14,507 bases of DNA from CAUUCF01 sp045580225 (GCA_045580225.1 JAZNNJ010000012.1:1-14507); one strand, 5' to 3'; numbered from the stretch's first letter, positions 7,197 to 14,133 are shown. Notes: generated by a model from the letters alone, not told the origin. Numbers and translations are program-made.

Positions 7197-7542
7197 TTGT
7201 TATTTATGTATAGTTTTGCGTGAATTTCTTTGTCCACTTTGCGAATTTGGGCAAGGGTAATTTTTTAGGAGAAAGTTAGAACACTAGCGAGTTTGGGGGG
7301 AAAGTAGTGTTTCAATTTAACAACTTCAGAACTAATATGTTGCACATGGAAAGTAATTATATAAATATAAAAAATCGCAAAAGCTAAAGAACACCCGTTC
7401 ATTAAGGTTACAAATCAATAAACCTAACAGCTCATATATAGCAAGAGAGGTTTAAATAAACGGAGGAACTTCATACGAAATCCTTTATTTAACATCAGAA
7501 CCTAAAATCCAAGAATTACTTCATACCGGATAAACAAAATCA
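7197..7542 (+). other. Non-coding or decayed DNA at the start of the island
   Basis: I read this stretch in all six frames and found no recognisable gene. It contains stop-broken fragments, the longest about 32 codons (ending with SSYIAREV at about 7450), and another fragment (IQELLHTG) ending just before 7535. It also holds a 7-bp inverted repeat (7280-7286 with 7305-7311) around a GGGGGG-containing loop. Its place between ssrA and the phage gene remnants suggests worn-down prophage DNA, but no sequence here proves that by itself. Confidence 0.5.
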
Positions 7543-7644
7543 ATGGCACTTGTTCCATTAAATCAACCGATAACTTTTGTGGCTGAGAGCGCAAAATTAA
7601 CAACACTCGCAAGAGTTGATATTGTTGTAGCTTTAAAAGAATAA
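7543..7644 (+). pseudogene. Short unassigned open frame, possible prophage fragment
   Basis: An ATG-initiated frame of 33 codons begins MALVPLNQPITFVAE and ends ARVDIVVALKE. I do not recognise it. It directly abuts the gpG-like remnant that follows, and its mixed hydrophobic-polar strand pattern could be a piece of a phage structural protein. No Shine-Dalgarno sequence precedes it, so it may not be translated at all. It is listed because it is one of the few longer open stretches in the decayed island. Confidence 0.25.
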
Positions 7645-7820
7645 TATGATGGGAGTAATGCTATTATTAGTTTAAACTTGGACCATCATACTGTAATCCA
7701 TTAATTTGAATAACAGGTAGGGCGAAAAAAGCCGTCTCAATTCCTGCAAGACCTTATCTTCGACTTACAGAAGATGGCTACCCAAAAATTTTGGTAGAAA
7801 CTAGAGCATTTTTTCAGTAA
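7645..7820 (+). pseudogene. Phage virion morphogenesis protein (Mu gpG-like), broken remnant
   Basis: The C-terminal part of a Mu gpG-type (Phage_tail_S-like) protein is readable in two frames. Frame one (7645-7707) gives DGSNAIISLNLDHHTVIH, then TAA where the family has Gln in its IHQFGG motif (a CAA to TAA change), then Phe. After a frameshift near 7708, frame two (7710-7820) gives ITGRAKKAVSIPARPYLRL and a short end to the TAA at 7818. IPARPYL is the strongest family hallmark. The family acts in phage head or tail assembly. Only about 58 codons remain, with one nonsense change and at least one frameshift, so the gene is dead. Confidence 0.7.
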
Positions 7821-7836
7821 GTTTTTTAATGAAAAA

Positions 7837-8272
7837 ATGTTATGTAAGTTAGAAATTTACAACAACTGTAAATCCTATGAGAAATCACTTTTTACAATGG
7901 AAATGAATTGTGGATTAAGAATTGCTGATATTTTAGCACTAAATATTGAAGATGTCAGGAGTAAAGGAGTAAAAATGACATCCAATTAGCAGAAAAGAAA
8001 ACTAGTAAATTTAATCCCCTATTAACAGCAAATTAGAAGAATATACCAAAAGCAAACGTTCTGATGAACCTCTATTCATAACTATATTTGAAAATAAAAA
8101 ACTCGGAACTCATACTTTAAAGAAAACCTTTGGTTATCATCATTACAAAAAATATAAGGATGCTGCTATGCTACAAAAGATTTTTAACCATTCCAATCCA
8201 ACAGTTACTTTGAGATACATCAGGATCGAACAAGACCAAATTGATGAAAGTTATACTAATTTTATTTTATAG
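7837..8272 (+). pseudogene. Tyrosine recombinase / phage integrase, frameshifted and internally deleted
   Basis: Catalytic-domain pieces of a tyrosine-type site-specific recombinase. Piece one (7837-7989) has NCGLRIADILALNIEDVR, containing the box I Arg, and hits TAG. A middle piece in another frame (about 7978-8031) reads IQLAEKKTSKFNPLLT. The third (8027-8272, 82 codons) runs from SKLEEYTKSKRSDEPLF to GTHTLKKTFGYHHYKK, FNHSNPTVTLRYI and NFIL before TAG. The final catalytic Tyr is present, but the box II H-x-x-R reads HTLK. About 25 residues between LF and GTHTL are missing compared with family members. Two frameshifts plus the deletion make it non-functional. Its place behind ssrA, a common integration target, suggests it once inserted the island. 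Confidence 0.85.
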
Positions 8273-8312
8273 AGGTGAAAATCTTATATATTACACATTA
8301 CAATACATTTGA

Positions 8313-8711
8313 TTGTATTTTCTAGAATTTGCTTATTTTGGGGATCTTAATGCAAGATTAGCAATTAGAGCAGGTGCTAGTGCAGTTGTTGTAGACGGTG
8401 CTACGAGAGATTTAAATCAAACTAAATCATTAAACTTGCCTGTATTTTGTCTAAATTATAATGCTGCTGATGTTTGTAAGAAAGCAACTTTAGATTATAT
8501 AAATAAGCCGATAAAAATACAAAACGAACTTGTAAACCCCGGGGATTTAATATTTGCAGATGAATGTTCTCTAGTAATTATTTATAAAAAAACTGAAAAT
8601 GTAGTTATAGAAAGGATTTTGAATGTATTAGATAATGAAAAGAATATTGCAAAGGATATTTTACAAAATATTGATACTAAAACAATTCTAAAAAACAGAG
8701 GGAGTTTTTAA
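8313..8711 (+). pseudogene. RraA-like / HMG aldolase-family protein, N-terminally truncated
   Basis: The 132-codon open frame matches the middle and end of the RraA / dimethylmenaquinone methyltransferase-like fold: FGDLNARLAIRAGASAVVVDGATRD (about residues 9-33), LPVFCLNYNAADV, then VNPGDLIFADECSLVII (about 73-90). Members are aldolases or decarboxylases acting on 4-hydroxy-4-methyl-2-oxoglutarate-type substrates, or RNase E regulators. Intact members have roughly 70-80 further residues ahead of the GDL motif. Here a TGA (8310-8312) stands directly in front of the TTG at 8313, so the N-terminal part is lost. The remaining frame is open and well conserved, which suggests recent decay. It lies 40 nt after the integrase remnant, so it could be island cargo or the chromosomal flank. 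Confidence 0.7.
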
Positions 8712-8875
8712 TGGTAGGTATGTCTAAATACCATTTTCTACTATGTAACCTAGTATCTAATATATTGTGTATCAACACTCCAAATCATTAACTACGACAA
8801 ATTATCAATTTAATATTTTCAAAATTACTAACATCGATAATCATTCTAATATGATACTGGATATTTCCCTATAAA

Positions 8876-8903
8876 TTGACATATATTTTTTAACGCGTAT
8901 TAT
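8876..8903 (+). promoter_or_regulatory. Sigma70-type promoter for the 166-residue gene
   Basis: A perfect TTGACA (8876-8881) is followed after 16 nt by TATTAT (8898-8903). Transcription would start near 8910, leaving a leader of about 33 nt before ATG8943. A further TATAAT at 8932-8937 sits only 5 nt before the ATG and has no -35 partner, so I do not count it. Confidence 0.6.
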
Positions 8904-8942
8904 TAGTAATAAACTCAGTAAATATATTAGTTATAATTTTTT

Positions 8943-9443
8943 ATGATACAAAATAGAAGCGCGGTAAATGCGATGATTTTGCGGTATTGTTCTTTTTTAA
9001 AAAAAATTAATTATATTCCAGTTAATGGAAATTTTTTTCGTAAAGACTTAAGCAGTGAAGTTTCTGAAGATTTGTTAGCTTATTTGAAACAAATATATTT
9101 AATTTTAACTAATGAATTAAATATTTACTCAGATGATAAACAATTTGCTAAGTTATTAAAAGATATATCTTTTTTTTTAAAATCTCATGTATTATTCAAT
9201 GGAATGATTGTAGATATTAAGCATCATGTAGCAATCTTAGTCATGGAAACAATTCAGATATTTACCTATCATAAAGGTCATATTTCTTATAATGAAGAAA
9301 AATGTGTGTTAGATAAGTTGATGTACATTGGACGTTTCGGTAACACAGAACAGATAAATTTATGCAGAAATTTGTTAGTATTAAAAAAGAAACTTTTAAG
9401 AGAAGTTACCTTTTCAAAAGCTCTAGAAGTATTACCAGCTTAA
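8943..9443 (+). CDS. Unrecognised 166-residue protein
   Basis: I do not recognise this protein. It looks soluble and largely helical. Segments such as VSEDLLAYLKQIYLILTNEL (39-58), KQFAKLLKDISFFLKS (about 66-81) and VAILVMETIQIFTY (96-109) are amphipathic rather than membrane-spanning. There is no signal peptide. It is basic at the end (LLVLKKKLLREV) and has a few scattered Cys (16, 120, 141). Codon use and A+T content match its neighbours, so it does not look foreign or decayed. It has its own promoter, no clear Shine-Dalgarno sequence, and lies between the island relics and galU, in the same direction. No function can be assigned. Confidence 0.75.
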   Translation: MIQNRSAVNAMILRYCSFLKKINYIPVNGNFFRKDLSSEVSEDLLAYLKQIYLILTNELNIYSDDKQFAKLLKDISFFLKSHVLFNGMIVDIKHHVAILVMETIQIFTYHKGHISYNEEKCVLDKLMYIGRFGNTEQINLCRNLLVLKKKLLREVTFSKALEVLPA

Positions 9444-9521
9444 TTTAATGATAATTATTTCTGTATTTATTACACTAAATGTGCTACTGTAACATCGGTA
9501 TTAATTTTTAATTTATTAAAT

Positions 9522-10400
9522 ATGAAAATAAGAAAAGCAGTTTTTCCTGTAGCAGGCTTGGGAACTAGATTTTTACCAGCAACCAAAGCAACCCCAAAAG
9601 AAATGTTACCAATTGTAGATAAACCATTAATTCAATATGCTGTGGAAGAGGCGATTGTAGCCGGTATAACGCAAATTATTTTTGTTACTAGCTCTAGCAA
9701 GTCAGCAATTGAAAATCATTTTGATTCTAATTTTGAATTAGAAAGCACCTTAACTAATAAGAAAAAAAATGATTTACTGTCATTAGTCCAAAATATTTTA
9801 CCATCAAAAGTTAATGTAGCTTACGTTAGGCAAGCTAGACCATTAGGATTAGGGCATGCAGTGCTTTGTGCTAAACAATTAGTTGGCAATGAACCTTTTG
9901 CAGTATTGCTAGCTGATGATTTAATTTACGCTCAAAAACCATGTTTACAACAGATGGTAGAATTATTCGAAGAATTGAATTCCAGCATTTTAGCATGTCA
10001 ACCAGTAGAACAACAAGACACTCAGAAATATGGCATCGTTGATATTCCTAAAAATACTTTAGATTACGGCAAATATTTACCCATTAGTAAAATTATAGAA
10101 AAACCGCTCCCAGAAACAGCCCCATCAAATATTGCTTCGATTGGTCGTTATTTATTAATGCCAGAAATTTTTAATCTTTTAGAACAAACTGAATCTGGTG
10201 CTGGCGGAGAAATACAATTGGTAGATGGTATAGATAAGTTATTATTGTCCCAACAAGTATATGCTTATTGTTTTAATGGAAAACGTTTTGACTGCGGAAA
10301 TAAATTAGGCTATTTAAAAGCTACAGTTGAATTAGGTCTACAACATAATGAAGTAGGTAATGAATTTGCTAAATACTTAAAAACTTTCATTTGTGAATAA
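9522..10400 (+). CDS. galU: UTP-glucose-1-phosphate uridylyltransferase
   Basis: Makes UDP-glucose from UTP and glucose-1-phosphate, a precursor for lipopolysaccharide and other glycans. The nucleotide-binding signature GLGTRFLPATKATPKEMLP is at residues 12-30. Also visible are LGLGHAVLCAK (108-118), ADDLI (131-135), the sugar-binding EKP (193-195), the GAGGEIQLVD stretch (226-235) and FDCGNKLGYLKA (256-267). The length of 292 residues is normal for bacterial GalU. It is preceded by a 78-nt gap with no confident promoter or Shine-Dalgarno sequence, and followed by 53 nt before mlaF. Confidence 0.96.
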   Translation: MKIRKAVFPVAGLGTRFLPATKATPKEMLPIVDKPLIQYAVEEAIVAGITQIIFVTSSSKSAIENHFDSNFELESTLTNKKKNDLLSLVQNILPSKVNVAYVRQARPLGLGHAVLCAKQLVGNEPFAVLLADDLIYAQKPCLQQMVELFEELNSSILACQPVEQQDTQKYGIVDIPKNTLDYGKYLPISKIIEKPLPETAPSNIASIGRYLLMPEIFNLLEQTESGAGGEIQLVDGIDKLLLSQQVYAYCFNGKRFDCGNKLGYLKATVELGLQHNEVGNEFAKYLKTFICE

Positions 10401-10453
10401 TATTTTACTTGCTTTTCAAGATAAAATCAGGCACACTTTATTAAATTTTCCTT

Positions 10454-11263
10454 ATGGGGATGAGTTTGGGTATTGCTAAAATTGAGTTAAAAAATATTGT
10501 TTTTTCTAGAGATGATCGTTTGATTTTTAATAATTTTTCTGCATCTATTCCAGAAAATAAAGTTATAGCTATAATGGGACCTAGTGGTTGCGGTAAAACT
10601 ACTTTATTGAAATTAATTACGAGAGAAGTATTACCGGATAATGGAGATATTTTATTTGATGGCCAATCAATTGTTAAATTAAAAAGAAAAGAATTATTTA
10701 GCTTGCGCAAAAAGATAGGCATTTTATTCCAAAGTGGAGCTTTATTCACTGGGCTAAATGTCTATGAAAATGTAGCTTTCCCTCTAAGAGAACAATATTA
10801 TTTACCCGAAGAAGTTATAAAAAGAATTGTATTAATTCAATTAGAAATGGTTGGTTTGAGGGGAGCTGTTAATTTGATGCCTATGGAACTATCTGGAGGC
10901 ATGGCAAGAAGAGTAGCTTTAGCAAGAGCATTGGTTACTAACCCCCAGTTAATGTTGTACGATGAACCATTTGCCGGACAAGATCCGGTAACGATGGGAG
11001 TTTTAGCTAAATTGATTAAAGAAATTAATTATAACTTAGGTATTACCTCAATTATTGTATCTCATGATGTTCAAGAAACGTTTGAGATTGCTGATTTTGT
11101 TTATGTAATTTCCGGTGGCAATTTAATAGGTTATGGAACTCCAGAACAAATTAAAAACAATGCTTCTCCTCTTTTGAAACAATTTCTAAACGGTTTAGCA
11201 GACGGCCCCATTCCTTTTCATTATGCTTCAAAATTAAATTACTACCAAGATTTAGAGATATGA
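10454..11263 (+). CDS. mlaF: Mla ABC transporter ATP-binding subunit MlaF
   Basis: Cytoplasmic ATPase of the MlaFEDB complex, which moves phospholipids between the inner membrane and the periplasmic carrier MlaC to keep the outer membrane asymmetric. Walker A is GPSGCGKT (42-49), the Q-loop Gln is Q93, the signature is LSGGM (146-150), Walker B is LMLYDEP (167-173) and the switch His is H204. The end FLNGLADGPIPFHYAS (about 244-259) is the MlaF-type C-terminal extension that reaches onto the partner subunit near MlaB. The length of 269 residues equals E. coli MlaF. The start is uncertain between ATG10454 and ATG10460; neither has a good ribosome site. The stop overlaps mlaE in ATGA. Confidence 0.96.
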   Translation: MGMSLGIAKIELKNIVFSRDDRLIFNNFSASIPENKVIAIMGPSGCGKTTLLKLITREVLPDNGDILFDGQSIVKLKRKELFSLRKKIGILFQSGALFTGLNVYENVAFPLREQYYLPEEVIKRIVLIQLEMVGLRGAVNLMPMELSGGMARRVALARALVTNPQLMLYDEPFAGQDPVTMGVLAKLIKEINYNLGITSIIVSHDVQETFEIADFVYVISGGNLIGYGTPEQIKNNASPLLKQFLNGLADGPIPFHYASKLNYYQDLEI

Positions 11264-12021
11264 GATTCAGTATTGTAAATAGATGTGTAAATTTAGGTAA
11301 TGCTGGGATTTTTTTATGGCAAATACTTTTTACCAAATGGCGTCGTAATTCTTTTTCTTTTTTAATAGAACAAATTTATCAATTAGGAGTAATTTCTTTT
11401 ATAATTATTTTAATCTCCGGATTATTCATTGGTATGATTATAGCTTTACAGGGATATTCTGTTTTAGCAAAATTTGGAACTACTCAACAACTTGGACAGT
11501 TAGTTGCTTTGACAGTAATTCGTGAATTAGGTCCAGTAGTCACTGCATTATTATTCATTGGAAGGGCTGGTTCATCTTTATCTGCTGAAATTGGTTTAAT
11601 GCGAACAACAGAACAATTAACCAGCATGGAAATGATGGCAGTTGACCCATTATATCGAATAATTGCTCCCCGTTTTTGGGCAAGCATTTTATCTTTACCA
11701 ATTTTAGTTACTATTTTTTGTGTAATAGCAATATTCGGAGGATATTTGGTTGGCGTATCCTGGTTAGGTATAAATGCTGGGCAATTTTGGTCTAATATGC
11801 AGGCTGTAGTAGATTTTCGCCAAGATATCATTAACGGAGTAATTATTAAACCTTTGTTTTTCGGAATTTTGACTGCTTGGGTAGCTGTTTATCAAGGATT
11901 TTATACTAAACCAACAGCCGATGGAATAGGAACTGCGACAACCAGAACAGTAGTATATGGATCCTTAATCGTTCTAGGAGCAGATTTTATTTTAACCTCA
12001 TTTATGATGGGAGGATGGTAA
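11260..12021 (+). CDS. mlaE: Mla ABC transporter permease MlaE
   Basis: Integral inner-membrane permease of MlaFEDB (MlaE/YrbE family). An N-terminal amphipathic region precedes about five hydrophobic segments. Family motifs are VTALLFIGRAGSSLSAEIG (94-112), the TTEQLTSMEMMAVDP stretch that packs against MlaF (116-130), and QGFYTKPTADGIGTATTRTV near residues 212-231. The length of 253 residues is normal. The ATG shares ATGA with the mlaF stop, and mlaD begins 3 nt after the stop. Confidence 0.96.
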   Translation: MRFSIVNRCVNLGNAGIFLWQILFTKWRRNSFSFLIEQIYQLGVISFIIILISGLFIGMIIALQGYSVLAKFGTTQQLGQLVALTVIRELGPVVTALLFIGRAGSSLSAEIGLMRTTEQLTSMEMMAVDPLYRIIAPRFWASILSLPILVTIFCVIAIFGGYLVGVSWLGINAGQFWSNMQAVVDFRQDIINGVIIKPLFFGILTAWVAVYQGFYTKPTADGIGTATTRTVVYGSLIVLGADFILTSFMMGGW

Positions 12022-12024
12022 AAA

Positions 12025-12474
12025 ATGTCTAAATTAAGATTAAATTTATTAGTAGGTATTTTTATAATATTGGGTACCGTAATGTTTTTTATTATGGCAT
12101 TCAAAATGAGTAATTTTTCTTCCTATTCTGGAAGAAATACTTTCACTATTACCGCAATTTTCGATAACATTGGAGATTTAAAAATTAGAGCACCAATAAC
12201 TATATCAGGAGTTAGCATTGGAGAAGTAGATAATATAACTTTAGATAATCAAACTTATAAAGCTATAGTTAGATTAAAAATAAATAATGACTTCAATAAC
12301 CTACCGAAAGACTCTACTGCTAAAATTTTAACTGCAGGAGTGATTGGAGCCAATTATATTGAATTAGTCCCTGGATATTCTGATTCAAACTTAACAAATG
12401 GCGACATCATTTATGATACCCAACCAGCAATTGTAATTGAAAATTTAATTAGTAAATTTTTATATTCTAGATAG
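12025..12474 (+). CDS. mlaD: Mla MCE-domain lipid-binding subunit MlaD
   Basis: A single membrane anchor (residues 8-26) is followed by one MCE domain in the periplasm (about 38-120). The hallmarks are FDNIGDLKIRAPITISGVSIG (46-66) and AGVIGANYIELVPG (105-118). MlaD forms a hexameric ring on the periplasmic face of MlaFEDB through which lipids pass to MlaC. The length of 149 residues is shorter than the 183 of E. coli, with the difference in the C-terminal helical tail. GGGAGG (12009-12014) supplies a strong ribosome site for ATG12025. Confidence 0.95.
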   Translation: MSKLRLNLLVGIFIILGTVMFFIMAFKMSNFSSYSGRNTFTITAIFDNIGDLKIRAPITISGVSIGEVDNITLDNQTYKAIVRLKINNDFNNLPKDSTAKILTAGVIGANYIELVPGYSDSNLTNGDIIYDTQPAIVIENLISKFLYSR

Positions 12475-12483
12475 GTAATTAAT

Positions 12484-13101
12484 ATGAATTTTTTTAAACA
12501 AATACTTTATATTATGGCAAGTTTACTTGTCTTGTTTTCAGGCTCAGTTTATGCAACGGAAAATGATCCTACTAAAATGTTAAAAAATCTAACAGAACAA
12601 ATATTGAAAGAAATAGAAACAGCAAAAATATTACCAAAACACGAAAAAGAAAAAGCTATTTACGATATTCTAAATAAAAATTTAGTACCAAAAATTAATT
12701 TAGAAGAAATGGCTAGAGCTGTTGTGGGACGTAATGCTTGGAAAAATGCCAATATTGATGTTCGTAATCAGTTTATAAGAGAATTTAAACGGTATGTAAT
12801 TAACACTTATGTTTCAGTATTAGGTAATTACGACAGTAAACAAAAAATGTTTTTTCGGCCCTTAAGAGAAAGATACACGGATAGAGTACAAGTTATTAGC
12901 GACCTAGATCTAAATAATGGTACCATTATAAAAATACACTATAATCTCAAAAAAGATTTCAAAAATGATTGGAAACTATGTGATTTTAGTATTGATGGTA
13001 TTAGTTTAGTAAAAAATTATAATGCACAATTTGCCAATATCTTACGCATAGACGGCCTAGAAGGATTAATAAAAAAAATTAAGGATAGAAATGAACAATA
13101 A
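12484..13101 (+). CDS. mlaC: Periplasmic phospholipid carrier MlaC
   Basis: Soluble lipid shuttle between the MlaFEDB complex and the outer-membrane Mla component. Residues 1-24 form a signal peptide (MNFFKQ start, hydrophobic core, VYA before T25). The mature part follows the MlaC (Ttg2D, PF05494) pattern: PKINLEEMARAVVGRNAW at about 63-80, a FIREFKRYVINTYVSVLGNY helix, DWKLCDFSIDGISLVKNYNAQF near 162-183, and the LIKKI end. The length of 205 residues is normal. It begins 9 nt after mlaD and ends 11 nt inside mlaB. Confidence 0.95.
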   Translation: MNFFKQILYIMASLLVLFSGSVYATENDPTKMLKNLTEQILKEIETAKILPKHEKEKAIYDILNKNLVPKINLEEMARAVVGRNAWKNANIDVRNQFIREFKRYVINTYVSVLGNYDSKQKMFFRPLRERYTDRVQVISDLDLNNGTIIKIHYNLKKDFKNDWKLCDFSIDGISLVKNYNAQFANILRIDGLEGLIKKIKDRNEQ

Positions 13102-13357
13102 CAATGAAATATTAATTAATTGGAAAAAAACAGATAATGTATCTGAATTATACAGTATTGGATTAAAAGCGTTATTAAATTACAAAAAAATACTATTTGA
13201 TTTAAAGGAAGTATCTCATTTTGATAACTTAAAATTAGGCACCTTGGTAAGTTTATTATCTATAGCTAGAAAAAAAAACAAAGAGATAAAAATAATAAAT
13301 TTACCAGAACAAGCAATCAACTTATTAAAAGTAGCTAAATTAGAGGGAAAAATATGA
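13091..13357 (+). CDS. mlaB: STAS-domain protein MlaB, divergent
   Basis: Small cytoplasmic STAS protein that binds MlaF and is needed for MlaFEDB assembly and ATPase activity. The 88 residues show a STAS-like strand-helix order, with ILFDLKEVSHFD (34-45), a helix TLVSLLSIARKKN (51-63), IKIINLPEQAINLLKVA (66-82). The usual D-[ST]-x-G-L-A motif reads DNLKLG: the Asp (45) remains, but the key Thr/Ser is Asn46 and the Gly is Lys48. The assignment rests on position after mlaC, length and the NLPEQ region. AAGGA (13081-13085) is a good ribosome site. It overlaps mlaC by 11 nt and the next gene by 4 nt (ATGA). Confidence 0.8.
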   Translation: MNNNNEILINWKKTDNVSELYSIGLKALLNYKKILFDLKEVSHFDNLKLGTLVSLLSIARKKNKEIKIINLPEQAINLLKVAKLEGKI

Positions 13358-14082
13358 AAAAAATCATTTATTCAATTTTAGGATTATACTCAATAACAAG
13401 CATCGTTAGCGCTGATATTTATATAGACCAAGAGTTGCCTACTTTGGATGATTGCTATGCCAAGGCAGTACCTATGGAATCTAAATTACGTGGATATTTG
13501 GGAATATTTTTTGGAGGAGATTATAATCAATTTAAATCTTATTTTTCAGAAAATCAAATTCACTTAAATTTAAACAACAAAATTTTTGGATTTAGACCTG
13601 GTATATACACTGGTTTAGGATGGAACTGGCATCATCTTTATTTAGGATTAGAATTATCTACTAATTATCATTGGTTAAATAAGAAAACCGATTTCTCCAA
13701 CCACTATATAAAAATATCTGAATATGGTTCTGCCGTATCTGATTTGATTGTCGGTTATCTAACAAAAAGTCGCTCTTGGCTTTATTATTTAAAATTTGGT
13801 TTAGGAACTGATTGGGATCGTGTTTCTATGAAAATTTATGATATAAATAATCAACAAAAGTACTCAAAATCCAAAAATTATTTTAACTTTAAATGGGAAG
13901 GTGGCTTAGGGTTTGAATGGATATGCAATAACCACTTTAGTATCCGATATGAACTGCTATATGCTCACAATAATGGAGGAAAAAATTGGAACGACATATA
14001 CGACAGTACAACAGCATTTCATTACAAATTAGAAAGCATGCAAGCAATAATGCTAAATTTAGGTATGTCTATAGGTTTCTAA
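13354..14082 (+). CDS. Outer-membrane beta-barrel protein of the mla operon
   Basis: Residues 1-20 form a signal peptide (MKKI start, cleavage after IVSA). The mature part alternates aromatic and polar residues in strand-like stretches (YLGIFFGG, YLGLELSTNY, YYLKFGLGTDW, FKWEGGLGFEW, FSIRYELLYAH) and ends MLNLGMSIGF. The C-terminal Phe is the signal for the BAM insertion machinery. The length of 242 residues and repeated glycines suit an eight-stranded barrel (OmpA-like or Omp25/31-type fold). It is not MlaA, which is a helical lipoprotein. AGAGGG (13342-13347) and an ATGA overlap with mlaB show it is translated as part of the mla operon. A link to lipid trafficking is inference from position only. 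Confidence 0.82.
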   Translation: MKKIIYSILGLYSITSIVSADIYIDQELPTLDDCYAKAVPMESKLRGYLGIFFGGDYNQFKSYFSENQIHLNLNNKIFGFRPGIYTGLGWNWHHLYLGLELSTNYHWLNKKTDFSNHYIKISEYGSAVSDLIVGYLTKSRSWLYYLKFGLGTDWDRVSMKIYDINNQQKYSKSKNYFNFKWEGGLGFEWICNNHFSIRYELLYAHNNGGKNWNDIYDSTTAFHYKLESMQAIMLNLGMSIGF

Positions 14083-14095
14083 TAATGTATTTTAT

Positions 14096-14124
14096 TTGAC
14101 AAAGAGGAACTAATTTTTTAGAGT
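14096..14124 (+). promoter_or_regulatory. Promoter for tRNA-Ser
   Basis: A perfect TTGACA (14096-14101) is followed after 17 nt by TAGAGT (14119-14124), four of six matches to the -10 consensus. The predicted start near 14131 lies directly before the first base of the tRNA at 14134, which fits a short tRNA leader. It lies just after the end of the mla operon. Confidence 0.6.
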
Positions 14125-14133
14125 GTAGGAATA

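Noticed and set aside
7140..7220. Minus-strand frame through the tmRNA 3' end reading GGGGNRTRVRKS
   Set aside because: This is the well-known translation artefact of the antisense of a T arm and acceptor stem, not a protein.
8711..8736. ATGGTA...TACCAT hairpin followed by TTTT as a terminator of the RraA-like gene
   Set aside because: The stem is only six AT-rich pairs with a 12-nt loop and the T-run is interrupted; too weak to call.
8712..8942. Possible attR copy of the ssrA 3' end
   Set aside because: I looked for GGTTCGATTCCCGC and CGCCTCCA-like words between the RraA-like fragment and the orphan gene and found none.
10441..12104. Minus-strand frames opposite mlaF, mlaE and mlaD (10441-10749, 11151-11336, 11484-11831, 11901-12104)
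   Set aside because: All are shadows of well-conserved mla genes with no start signals or domains of their own.
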